Notes under the pieces: model-generated
The model's database searches: none
What the model was told of the DNA's origin: nothing
What the model saw: only the letters and a program-made list of their open reading frames with translations
Shown: positions 1 to 8,053 of the stretch, piece after piece
Layout of the letters: every line of letters starts with the position of its first letter
Numbering within the stretch: the first letter of the stretch is position 1
Source of the DNA: DASUZB01 sp036377075
Lineage (GTDB): Bacteria; Actinomycetota; CALGFH01
DNA length: 48,056 nucleotides
NCBI GenBank assembly: GCA_036377075.1
Contig: DASUZB010000068.1
Location: forward strand, 1-48,056
Direction of reading: 5' to 3'
Position numbers and translations under genes: made by a program

Positions 1-1305
1 CGGCTGGCGCAGGACGGCGGCGCGCGCAACACCGCGACGGCGATCACGCTCCTGCTGCTGGTCGGCGCGATTGCCAAGTCGGGCCAGTTCCCGCTGCACG
101 TCTGGCTGCCGGACGCGATGGCCGGCCCCACCCCGGTCTCCGCCCTGATCCACGCGGCCACCATGGTCGCCGCCGGCGTCTTCCTGGTCGCCCGCACCTA
201 CCCGGTGTTCGAGGCGTCCGGCGTCGCGCTCAACGAGGTCGCCCTGATCGCCTCCCTCACCATGCTGATCGCCGCCCTGCTCGCGCTGGTCCAGGACGAC
301 ATCAAGCGGGTGCTGGCCTACTCCACCGTCAGCCAGCTCGCCTACATGATGGCCGGCCTGGGCGTCGGCGGCTACGAGGCCGGCGTCTTCCACCTGTTCA
401 CCCACGCCTTCTTCAAGGCGCTGCTGTTCCTGGCCGCCGGCGTGATCATCCACGCGGTGCACTCCAACGACATGAGCAAGATGGGCGGGCTGGCGCGGGT
501 GATGCCGTGGACCTTCTGGACCTTCACAATCGGCGCGCTCGCCCTCGCCGGCGTCTTCCCGCTCGCCGGCTTCTGGTCCAAGGACGAGATCCTCACCGAG
601 GCCTGGAACCTCGGCTTCGGCACCCCCGCCGAGCACGTCGCCACCAGCCAGGCCGTCGCCCAGATCGTGTTCGTGACCGGGCTCGCGACCGCCTTCCTGA
701 CCGCCTTCTACGTCGCCAGGATGCTGTGGCTCACCTTCGCCGGGTCCTACCGCGGCGCGGGCGAGCCGCACGAGCGCGACGGCTTCATGCTGGTGCCGCT
801 CGTGCTGCTGGCCGCTGGCGCCGCGTTCGCCGGGCTGGTCGGCTCGCCGCTGGTGGGGAAGAACAACTTCGGCGCCTGGATCGCCACCCCGCAGCTACCC
901 GCCCACGGCGCGGTAGTCCTCAACTGGGGCCTGGCCGCGAGCGCGACCGCCGTGGCGGCGCTCGGCATCGGCCTCGGGTGGAGGCTCTACCGGGGCGGCC
1001 TGCCCGAGCACGAGTACCTGGAGGCGCTGCCGCTGGTCTACAAGACCCTGCAGCGCAAGTTCTTCCTCGACGACCTCTACGAGCAGGGCATCGTGCGGCT
1101 GGTCGTCGGCGCGCTCGCACCGGCCACCTACTGGGTCGACCAGCGCGTGATCGACGGGGCGGTCAACGGCACCGGCATCGGCACCCGGCAGCTCGCCCGC
1201 GGGCTGCGCCACCTGCAGACCGGCCAGGCCCAGTGGTATGCCGCGGCGATCTTCATCGGTGTGGTCGGGCTGGCGGTGGTGGCGACCCAGGTGATCGGGC
1301 GATGA
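1..1305 (+). CDS. nuoL: NADH-quinone oxidoreductase subunit L, 5' end outside window
   Basis: The C-terminal 434 residues of NuoL, an antiporter-like proton-pumping subunit in the membrane arm of respiratory complex I. The frame is open from base 1, so the start lies upstream. Visible family features are the conserved region around KSGQFPLHVWLPDAMAGPTP, the following HAATMVAAGVFL helix, a Lys/His-bearing helix (HLFTHAFFKALLFL) and the C-terminal helices typical of NuoL. It is followed 35 bp later by nuoM and then nuoN, the usual L-M-N order at the end of a nuo operon. Identification is secure; only the N-terminus is missing. Confidence 0.97.
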   Translation, partial: RLAQDGGARNTATAITLLLLVGAIAKSGQFPLHVWLPDAMAGPTPVSALIHAATMVAAGVFLVARTYPVFEASGVALNEVALIASLTMLIAALLALVQDDIKRVLAYSTVSQLAYMMAGLGVGGYEAGVFHLFTHAFFKALLFLAAGVIIHAVHSNDMSKMGGLARVMPWTFWTFTIGALALAGVFPLAGFWSKDEILTEAWNLGFGTPAEHVATSQAVAQIVFVTGLATAFLTAFYVARMLWLTFAGSYRGAGEPHERDGFMLVPLVLLAAGAAFAGLVGSPLVGKNNFGAWIATPQLPAHGAVVLNWGLAASATAVAALGIGLGWRLYRGGLPEHEYLEALPLVYKTLQRKFFLDDLYEQGIVRLVVGALAPATYWVDQRVIDGAVNGTGIGTRQLARGLRHLQTGQAQWYAAAIFIGVVGLAVVATQVIGR

Positions 1306-1339
1306 GCGGCAGGCAACCGAGAAGGAGGAAGCGGTCGGC

Positions 1340-2878
1340 GTGAACTGGTTCGACGACTGGGCCCTGACCCTGGCGGTGTTCCTGCCCCTCGCCGGGGCGG
1401 TGGTGCTGGCCGCGCTGCCCGCCGGCGCCGACCGCCTGGCACGGCGCGGCGGCGTGCTGGTCACCTTCCTCGCCCTGCTGGCCGGGGTCGGCATGCTGGC
1501 CCGCTTCGACTTCTCCGCCGGGCGGGCGATGCAGTTCGAGGTCAACCGGACCTGGATCGAGACCATCGGCACGCACTACCACCTCGGCGTCGACGGCATC
1601 GCCCTGCCCCTGCTGGAGCTGTCGCTGCTGCTGTGCTTCCTGTGCGCCGTCTACAGCCTGCGGTTCGTGCCGGAGGCGGGCAGCGCCAAGTCGTTCCTCG
1701 CCCTGATGCTGGTGCTCGAGGCCGGCATGAACGGCACCTTCGTGGCGCTCGACCTGATCCTGTTCTTCGTCTTCTGGGAGCTCGTGCTCATCCCGATGTT
1801 CTTCCTCGTCGCCGTCTGGGGAGGCGGGCAGCGCCGCTACGCGGCCATCAAGTTCCTGCTCTACACCCTGATCGGCTCGGTGGTGATGCTGCTCGGCTTC
1901 CTGGCGCTGTGGTACCGCAGCGCCCCCGACCCCGCCGCCCGCACGTTCGACGTGCTGGCGCTGCAGCAGCTCGGCGGCGCCCGCTTCGGCGGCACCTTCG
2001 GGGTGCTGGTGTTCGCGGCCGTCGGCCTCGGCTTCGCCGTCAAGGTGCCGGTCTGGCCGCTGCACACCTGGCTGCCGGACGCCCACACCGAGGCCCCCAC
2101 GGTCGGCTCGGTGCTGCTCGCCGGCGTGCTGCTGAAGATGGGGACCTACGGGTTCGTGCGCATCGCCCTGCCCGTGCTGCCCGACGCGGCGCGCTGGTGG
2201 GCGCCGACCATCGGCGTGCTCGGCGGCATCGCGATCATCTACGGCTCGCTGTGCTGCCTCGCCCAGACCGACCTGAAGCGGCTGATCGCCTTCTCCTCGG
2301 TGGGGCATATGGGCTTCGTCATGCTCGGCATCGCCACCCTCACCCCGACCGGCATCAACGCGGCCGTCTTCGGCATGGTCGCCCACGGGGTCATCACCGG
2401 CATGCTGTTCTTCTGCGCCGGCTCGGTGCACGAGCGCTACCACACCAGGGACATCGCCGAGATCGGCGGCGGCATGGCCACCACCCTGCCGCACCTCGCC
2501 GGGATCCTCACCCTCGCCAGCATCGCCTCGCTGGGGCTGCCCGGCCTCGCCGGCTTCTGGGGCGAGGTGCTGGCGCTGCTGGCCGCGTGGAACCCGGCCG
2601 CCGGCCTGTCGCTGCCGCTGTTCCGCACCCTCTCGGTCGTCGGCGCGATCGGCACCCTGCTGACCGCCGGGTACTTCCTGTGGATGCTGCGGCGGGTCAA
2701 CCTCGGCGAGGCGCCGGAGCGCTGGACCAGCAAGCCGCTGGGGGACGTGTTCGCGGTCGAGCACGCCGCCTGGACGCCGCTGGTGCTGCTGATCGTCGCC
2801 CTCGGGGTCGTCCCCCGGATCGTCCTTGGCGTCACCAACCCGGCCGTGACCGGCTGGTTCGAGAACCTGTTCAGGTAG
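1340..2878 (+). CDS. nuoM: NADH-quinone oxidoreductase subunit M
   Basis: Full-length NuoM (512 aa), an antiporter-like subunit of complex I in the cytoplasmic membrane. The GTG start at 1340 is preceded by a strong purine-rich site (GAAGGAGG, about 1320-1327). Family features include the helix with the conserved Glu (FFVFWELVLIPMFFL, around residue 145), KVPVWPLHTWLPDAHTEAP (around 235), and LKRLIAFSSVGHMGFV (around 310-330). Length and order agree with nuoM between nuoL and nuoN. It belongs to the same operon as its neighbours, with gaps of 34 and 31 bp. Confidence 0.98.
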   Translation: MNWFDDWALTLAVFLPLAGAVVLAALPAGADRLARRGGVLVTFLALLAGVGMLARFDFSAGRAMQFEVNRTWIETIGTHYHLGVDGIALPLLELSLLLCFLCAVYSLRFVPEAGSAKSFLALMLVLEAGMNGTFVALDLILFFVFWELVLIPMFFLVAVWGGGQRRYAAIKFLLYTLIGSVVMLLGFLALWYRSAPDPAARTFDVLALQQLGGARFGGTFGVLVFAAVGLGFAVKVPVWPLHTWLPDAHTEAPTVGSVLLAGVLLKMGTYGFVRIALPVLPDAARWWAPTIGVLGGIAIIYGSLCCLAQTDLKRLIAFSSVGHMGFVMLGIATLTPTGINAAVFGMVAHGVITGMLFFCAGSVHERYHTRDIAEIGGGMATTLPHLAGILTLASIASLGLPGLAGFWGEVLALLAAWNPAAGLSLPLFRTLSVVGAIGTLLTAGYFLWMLRRVNLGEAPERWTSKPLGDVFAVEHAAWTPLVLLIVALGVVPRIVLGVTNPAVTGWFENLFR

Positions 2879-2909
2879 AGCACGGCCCGACGAGGAGGAG
2901 AGGTCCGCG

Positions 2910-4379
2910 GTGCGCATCGACTTCCACGCCATCCTGCCCGAGCTGGTCCTCGCCGGCACGGCGGTCCTGGTGCTGGTCGTGGACCTGTTCCTGGAGCGGC
3001 TCAAGGTGGTGGCCAACTACCTCGCCCTGGCGGGCACGGTCGCCGCCGGGGTGGCGCTCGCCACCCTGGTGCCCGGCGGCACGCGCTCGACCTTCGGCGG
3101 CTCGTTCGTGGTCGACGACTACGCCGTGCTGTTCAAGGCCCTGTTCCTCGGCTCGCTCGTGCTGGTGCTGCTGATGAGCAACCGCTACATCGACAGCGGC
3201 ACCTACTACCAGGGCGAGTTCTACTTCCTGGTGCTCTCCAGCTTCACCGGCATGCTGCTGATGCCCTCCTCGCGGGACCTGCTGATGCTGTTCCTGTCGC
3301 TGGAGATCGTCTCGGCCACCGGCTTCATCCTCGCCGGCTTCCGCAAGGGCGACGCCCGCTCCAACGAGGGCGCGCTCAAGTTCCTGCTGATCGGCGTGCT
3401 CTCCACCGCCGTGATGCTGTTCGGCATGAGCCTGGTCTACGGCCTCACCGGCTCGCTGAAGCTCACCGAGATCGCCGCCAGGCTCGGCCAGGTCGGCGCC
3501 GAGCCGGTCGCGGTGATGGCCGTCTTCCTGGTGGTCACCGGGTTCGCCTTCAAGGTCTCGGCGGCGCCCTTCCACTTCTGGGCGCCCGACACCTACGAGG
3601 GCTCACCGGTGCCGGTGGCCGCCTACCTCTCGGTCGCCTCCAAGGCCGCCGGCTTCGCCGGCCTGCTGCAGCTCACCTTCGTCGCCTTCCCCGCCTACGC
3701 GCGCTACTGGGCGCCGGCGTTCGCCGTGCTCGCCGCGCTCACCATGCTGCTCGGCAACGTGATCGCGCTGGCCCAGACGAACATGGTGCGCCTGCTCGCC
3801 TACTCCTCGGTCGCCCAGGCCGGCTACATGCTGGTGCCGTTCGCGGTCGGCGGCGCGGCCGCCGCCGACCGCAGCCGCGCCTTCCAGGCGGTGCTCGTCT
3901 ACCTGCTCTACTACGGCATCACCAACCTGGGCGCGTTCGCCGTGGTCACGCTCGTCAGCCAGCGGCAGCCCGCCAACCTGCTGGCCGACTACGACGGCCT
4001 CGGCCGCCGCTCCGCCGGGCTCGGCATCGCCATGACCCTGTTCCTGCTGTCGCTGGCCGGCTGGCCGCCGTTCGCCGGCTGGTACGCCAAGTTCGTGGTC
4101 TTCCAGGCGGCCCTCGCCGCCGGCCAGACCACCACCACGGTCCTGGCGGTGTTCATGGCGGTGATGACCGTGGTCGCGTTCTTCTACTACCTGTCGATCT
4201 GCGGCCGCATCTGGTTCTCCCAGCCCGCCGAGGACACCCCGGCCGCCGCGCCCGCCGCCTCCCCCCTCGCCAGCCTCGCCATCGGCCTGTCCACCGCCGC
4301 CGTGATCGTCCTGGGCATCCTCCCGGGCCTGCTGGTCCAGTACGCCCCCACCGCCTCCCTGGTCGCCAGCCGGGGGTAG
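2910..4379 (+). CDS. nuoN: NADH-quinone oxidoreductase subunit N
   Basis: Full-length NuoN (489 aa), the third antiporter-like subunit of complex I. The GTG start at 2910 follows a GAGGAGGAGAG site at about 2891-2901. Recognisable segments are LFLSLEIVSATGFILAGF, the Lys-bearing KVSAAPFHFWAPDTYEGSPVPV (around residue 215-235), and MVRLLAYSSVAQAGYML. This is the last gene of the nuo operon: a strong terminator-type hairpin lies 73 bp after its stop, and the next genes are unrelated. Confidence 0.98.
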   Translation: MRIDFHAILPELVLAGTAVLVLVVDLFLERLKVVANYLALAGTVAAGVALATLVPGGTRSTFGGSFVVDDYAVLFKALFLGSLVLVLLMSNRYIDSGTYYQGEFYFLVLSSFTGMLLMPSSRDLLMLFLSLEIVSATGFILAGFRKGDARSNEGALKFLLIGVLSTAVMLFGMSLVYGLTGSLKLTEIAARLGQVGAEPVAVMAVFLVVTGFAFKVSAAPFHFWAPDTYEGSPVPVAAYLSVASKAAGFAGLLQLTFVAFPAYARYWAPAFAVLAALTMLLGNVIALAQTNMVRLLAYSSVAQAGYMLVPFAVGGAAAADRSRAFQAVLVYLLYYGITNLGAFAVVTLVSQRQPANLLADYDGLGRRSAGLGIAMTLFLLSLAGWPPFAGWYAKFVVFQAALAAGQTTTTVLAVFMAVMTVVAFFYYLSICGRIWFSQPAEDTPAAAPAASPLASLAIGLSTAAVIVLGILPGLLVQYAPTASLVASRG

Positions 4380-4451
4380 GAGGCGTGCTAAGGGCCGCGC
4401 CGCACGATGAGGTTGCGGTTACGGGCTGGGACAGCGGTTCTGGGGCGTGTG

Positions 4452-4488
4452 ACCGGCCAGCTCAACCGGCGCCTTTGAGCTGGCCGGT
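4452..4488 (+). terminator. Perfect 14-bp hairpin ending the nuo operon
   Basis: The arms 4452-4465 (ACCGGCCAGCTCAA) and 4475-4488 are exact reverse complements with a 9-nt loop. The hairpin lies 73 bp after the nuoN stop and 35 bp before the chosen methyltransferase start. There is no U-tract, which is common for actinobacterial terminators. It argues against an upstream start for the following gene, because such a start would put the hairpin inside the coding region. An attenuator role for the methyltransferases cannot be excluded. Confidence 0.75.
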
Positions 4489-4522
4489 TGCCCCGCCGTG
4501 CGGGGCGGGCGAGACTGGCCAC

Positions 4523-5191
4523 GTGGACTTGCGTGAGACCTGGCGGGCGCGCGCGGACACCTGGATCCGCTGGTCCAGGTCGCCGGAACTTGATGATGAC
4601 TTCTGGCAGCTGCACCTGGCGCAGTTCCTTGACCTGCTGCCGCCCCCTGGCCGGCTGACCCTCGATGTGGGCTGCGGCGAAGGCCGGCTCGGGCGTGTCC
4701 TGGCTGCCGCTGGTCACCGTGTCGTGGGCTGCGATGCAGCGTTCGCCATGGTCAAGGCGGCGGCTGACGCGTCCGAGGCCTGTGCTGCCGTGGTTGCTGA
4801 CGCGGCGATGCTGCCGATACGGGACCGTGAAGCCGACCTCGTGATCCTGTTCATGTGCCTGCATGACTTCGATGACATGAGGGCCGCAGTCAGGGAAGCC
4901 GCGCGGGTGCTGGTACCGGGCGGCCGGCTCGCCGTCGCCTTGCTGCACCCGGTCGTGACCGCGAAGCTGGCCGGGACATACGCAACCGAGCGCCGCTACA
5001 CGGCAGACACACCGGAGAAGGCCGGGCTGGCCATGACCTATGAGGGACTGCACCGGCCGCTGACAGCGTACACAGCGGCGCTGGCCGCCTCGGGACTGGT
5101 GATCGAGGCGATCCGCGAGCCGGTCAAGAATGACGGCGGCAGTGTCACCATGCCCTTCCTGGATCTGCTGGCACGCCAGCCGTCAGCTTGA
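4523..5191 (+). CDS. Class I SAM-dependent methyltransferase
   Basis: About 222 aa from the GTG at 4523. The frame is open upstream to 4385, but that stretch crosses the nuo terminator hairpin and is rejected. Motif I is LTLDVGCGEGRLG (about residues 45-57), the acidic end of strand 2 is VVGCD, and later strands are LVILFMCLHDF and VPGGRLAVALLHP. This is the fold of small-molecule methyltransferases (Methyltransf_11/25 type); the substrate cannot be told. The stop overlaps a possible TTG of the next gene, whose better ATG is 12 bp further on, so the two methyltransferases form a tight pair. Codon use is visibly less GC-extreme than in the nuo genes, which hints at separate ancestry. Confidence 0.85.
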   Translation: MDLRETWRARADTWIRWSRSPELDDDFWQLHLAQFLDLLPPPGRLTLDVGCGEGRLGRVLAAAGHRVVGCDAAFAMVKAAADASEACAAVVADAAMLPIRDREADLVILFMCLHDFDDMRAAVREAARVLVPGGRLAVALLHPVVTAKLAGTYATERRYTADTPEKAGLAMTYEGLHRPLTAYTAALAASGLVIEAIREPVKNDGGSVTMPFLDLLARQPSA

Positions 5192-5202
5192 GGACACCGC
5201 CG

Positions 5203-5988
5203 ATGGCGACACAGTCAGCCCGGCAGGCTGGCGACCGTCCGTTCTACGCCGCCTACGGGCGGGCCTACGACCTGCTGATCACTCACCCCGTCGAGCCATG
5301 GACCGACCTGGTCAGCGCCGCCATGGATGCGGCCGGGATCACGGCGCCCGCGCGGATCCTCGATGCTGGCTGCGGAACCGGCCGGCATGCCGCTGAGCTT
5401 GCCCGCCGCGGATACCGCATCGACTTGGTCGATGCCTCGGCCAGCCTGCTCGCCCGGGCCCGTGACCGCCTCCCGCACGCCCCTGCGCACCAAGCGGACC
5501 TGTGCACGCTGGACCTGGGTACCCGCTACGACGCGATCACCTGCCGGGGCGTGCTCAACGACCTCCTCCACGAGCAGGACCGGGAAGCGGCCATCGCCGC
5601 ATTCGCCCGTCACCTGCACGCAACCGGCGTGCTGTTCCTCGACGTGCGCGACATGGACGGCACCCGGCAGCGCTATGCCTGCGGACTCACCACCCAGCGG
5701 ACCGTCAGCCTCGACGACGGCGACCTGATCTTCCGGGCTGCCGGAACCTTCGAAGATGGCCTCCTTCACGTCCGCGAGCGCCACGAGCACCACCGCCGCG
5801 ATGGGTCGGTGGACACAGCCAGCTACGAGATGACCATGCGGCCCTGGGAACCCGGCGAACTGCACACCAGACTCGGCCGCGCCGGACTAACCGTCACCAG
5901 CCTCCGCCGCGGCGCCGACCGGCCCGCCAACGATCACCTCATATGCATTGCAGCCCCGGCCACGGCCAGCCGAAGCCCGCAAGCATAA
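5203..5988 (+). CDS. Class I SAM-dependent methyltransferase
   Basis: About 261 aa from the ATG at 5203, preceded by a GAGGA site at 5190-5194; an in-frame TTG at 5188 is less likely. Motif I is ARILDAGCGTGRHAAELARRGY (split: ILDAGCGTGRHA then ELARRGY), followed by IDLVDAS. A conserved YDAITCRGVLNDLLHE segment and a C-terminal beta-rich region (RERHEHHRRDGSVDTASYEM) resemble methyltransferases of the Methyltransf_25 type with a lipocalin-like insert. The substrate is unknown. It sits 11 bp after another methyltransferase and is convergent with the CARF gene downstream. Confidence 0.85.
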   Translation: MATQSARQAGDRPFYAAYGRAYDLLITHPVEPWTDLVSAAMDAAGITAPARILDAGCGTGRHAAELARRGYRIDLVDASASLLARARDRLPHAPAHQADLCTLDLGTRYDAITCRGVLNDLLHEQDREAAIAAFARHLHATGVLFLDVRDMDGTRQRYACGLTTQRTVSLDDGDLIFRAAGTFEDGLLHVRERHEHHRRDGSVDTASYEMTMRPWEPGELHTRLGRAGLTVTSLRRGADRPANDHLICIAAPATASRSPQA

Positions 5989-6152
5989 GACCGCCGCACA
6001 ACGGCCTCTGGCACCCACCCCCACCCGGTCCCAGCAAGCGCGGCCAGATTCCAACTATCGTGGCACGGTGGCACGCTGCGCGGCCGCATCGTCGCCGGCG
6101 GCCGCAAGCCGTGGCTCGGCATGAAGCTCCCGCGGCTGTTCCGCACCCCTGA

Positions 6153-6872
6153 TCAGCCCTCGCGGACCGCCTGGTGGATGGTGGTGAAGTGCTCGGAGCC
6201 GCGGCGGCGGCCCTCGGCGGTCCACTCCGAGCGGATGTACTCGCAGTCGACGCCCTTGGCCTCGGCGGCGAGGAACGCGCAGACCGACATCAGCTTGGTG
6301 CCGCCGGTGATGTCGACCACCACGTCGGCCGGCTCCAGGCCGCGGTCGAGCATCCAGTCGATCAGCGCCATCACCGTGCGGGTGCCGTCGCGCAGGTCGA
6401 GCTGGTCCCACGACTTGGAGTTGTTGGCCAGCGGCGTCACCCCGAGCTCGGGGCAGCGCACGCTCAGGAGCTTCTCGGCGACACGGCGCTCGTCGGTCTC
6501 CGGCGTGCCGAAGAAGCCGAGGTAGGTGGGGCGCATGTGGCGGATGGCGTGCACCGCGGCGCTGTCGACCGCATCCGAGTTCTGGCTCAGGAGCAGGATC
6601 ACGCCCGGCCGGATCCGCTCCGGCGCCCCCGCCTCCTCGTCGATCTCCACCCGGCGGCGCCGCCGCCGCGCCAGGTCGCGCACGCCCACGATCGCGGCCG
6701 CCGCCACCGCCACGGCGAAGGCGAGGCCGACCAGCCCGGTGACGTTGCCGGCCAGCAGGGTCGCCGCGCTGATCAGGAGCTGCAGCACGATCAGCTCGTA
6801 CACCCGGTTTTCCGCCAGGCTTCGCAGCAACCGTCTGGCCCGTGGGCTGGCCGGGTGGCGGGCTGCGGTCAT
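6153..6872 (-). CDS. Two-helix membrane protein with C-terminal CARF-type sensor domain
   Basis: 239 aa. What is seen: a basic N-terminus, two hydrophobic segments (about 25-41 and 46-64) forming a hairpin, an Arg-rich cytoplasmic anchor (69-74), then a Rossmann-like domain from about 88. The domain starts with strand 1 VILLLSQNSD (91-100) and carries VVVDITGGTKLMS (184-196). The TGGTK loop after a hydrophobic strand, together with a Ser/Asn loop after strand 1, is the hallmark of CARF domains, which bind cyclic oligoadenylate in type III CRISPR systems. A TM-plus-CARF layout is known from the CRISPR effector Cam1. No cas gene or CRISPR array is present here. The ATG overlaps the TGA of the ABC permease (ATGA, 6869-6872), so the gene is translationally coupled to an ABC exporter. 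The ligand and output are inferred only; a CRISPR-independent nucleotide sensor is equally possible. Confidence 0.75.
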   Translation of the reverse strand: MTAARHPASPRARRLLRSLAENRVYELIVLQLLISAATLLAGNVTGLVGLAFAVAVAAAAIVGVRDLARRRRRRVEIDEEAGAPERIRPGVILLLSQNSDAVDSAAVHAIRHMRPTYLGFFGTPETDERRVAEKLLSVRCPELGVTPLANNSKSWDQLDLRDGTRTVMALIDWMLDRGLEPADVVVDITGGTKLMSVCAFLAAEAKGVDCEYIRSEWTAEGRRRGSEHFTTIHQAVREG

Positions 6873-8053
6873 CCGCGGCTGGCGGTCCAGGCGGCGCTGA
6901 GCTTCACCCGCGCGCCGGTGCGCAGCACCGCGCCGGCGTAGAGCCGCGCCGAGAGCGGAACCAGCAGCGCGACCGCGACCAGGGTGAGCACCACCGAGGC
7001 GGCGATCTCCCAGCCGGGCGCCTCGCCGCCGGCGATCCGAACCGGCATGACCAGCGGCGCCACCGGCGGCAGGAACGAGGCCACCTTGGCGATCGGCCCG
7101 CCCGGGTTGCCGAGCGCCGAGATCGCCGCCAGGAACGAGGCGACCAGCACCAGGTTGAGCGGCGTGGTGGCGTTCTGCAGCTCCTCCTGGCGGGACACCA
7201 CCGCCCCCGCGACCGCGAACAGCACGCTGTAGAAGGCGTAGCCGAGCAGGAACCAGGCCAGCACCAGGCCGAGGGTCGCGAACGCACCCGGCGGCAGGTC
7301 GATGGCGTCGACCGCCAGCGCCACCGCCAGCCCGACCCCGCCGACGAGCAGGAGCTGCAGCAGCCCGACCAGCCCGACGCCGACGATCTTGCCCGCGAGC
7401 AGCTGCAGCGGCCGGATCGCCGAGAGCAGCACCTCCACCACCCTGGTGGCCTTCTCCTCCACCACCCCGGAGGCGACCGCGATGCCGTAGCCGATCAGCT
7501 GCCCGTAGAGCAGCAGCACCGCCGGGAAGGCGATCGCCCGGTTGGCCTTGCGCTGCGGGTCGCTCGCCTCCAGGCTGCGCAGCGGCAGTGGCGGCGGCGC
7601 CAGCGCCCGCTGGATCTGCCGCTCGCTCAGGCGCGCCTCGGCGAGCGCGGCCTGCGCCCTGGTCTGCCGCGAGGCCGCCTGGGCCAGGGCGACGAGCTTG
7701 TCGTCCGGGTTGGACTCGGCCAGGAGCTGGTGGCCGTCGACGATCGCCAGGTCGAGGTCGCCGTGGTGCAGGCCGGCCTCGGCGGCGGCGACGTCGGCCG
7801 GGTGCTCGACGCGGACCTTCGCCCCGACCAGCGGCGCCTGCTCCTCGAGCGGCCCGGCGAGCGCGGCGGAGGTGCTGCCGACCAGCCCCACGACCCAGGT
7901 CGGCGTGCGGTCGGCGAAGAACACCTTCGGCACCACGATGAAGCCGCAGAGGATCACCAGGGTCACCACGGTGGAGATGAGGAACGACCGGTCGCGGGTC
8001 CGTTCCACCAGCTCCCGCCGCGCCACCAGCCGCACGCCGTCCAGGGTCGTCAT
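6869..8053 (-). CDS. ABC-2 type (NatB-like) exporter permease
   Basis: 394 aa from the ATG at 8053, which overlaps the ATPase stop as ATGA. Topology: one N-terminal helix (about 26-46), a large extracytoplasmic domain to about residue 185, then five or so helices to the C-terminus. This is the NatB / ABC2_membrane_3 layout. The segment GVVEEKATRVVEVLLSAIRP is characteristic of the family. Family members export Na+ or antibiotics, or act on peptides and lipids; the substrate here is not readable. It is the middle gene of a three-gene operon (ATPase, permease, CARF membrane protein), each junction overlapping by 4 bp. Confidence 0.9.
   Translation of the reverse strand: MTTLDGVRLVARRELVERTRDRSFLISTVVTLVILCGFIVVPKVFFADRTPTWVVGLVGSTSAALAGPLEEQAPLVGAKVRVEHPADVAAAEAGLHHGDLDLAIVDGHQLLAESNPDDKLVALAQAASRQTRAQAALAEARLSERQIQRALAPPPLPLRSLEASDPQRKANRAIAFPAVLLLYGQLIGYGIAVASGVVEEKATRVVEVLLSAIRPLQLLAGKIVGVGLVGLLQLLLVGGVGLAVALAVDAIDLPPGAFATLGLVLAWFLLGYAFYSVLFAVAGAVVSRQEELQNATTPLNLVLVASFLAAISALGNPGGPIAKVASFLPPVAPLVMPVRIAGGEAPGWEIAASVVLTLVAVALLVPLSARLYAGAVLRTGARVKLSAAWTASRG

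Noticed and set aside
1253..3016. Long open frame of 587 codons on the minus strand across nuoM
   Set aside because: It is antisense to a clearly conserved gene and its product is low-complexity Gln/Gly/Glu/Arg sequence, as expected from high GC. Other long antisense frames (for example 18480-20774 and 41204-43141) were rejected for the same reason.
4385..4522. Upstream start for the first methyltransferase
   Set aside because: The stretch includes the perfect nuo terminator hairpin and encodes no conserved sequence; the SAM-binding fold begins after the GTG at 4523.
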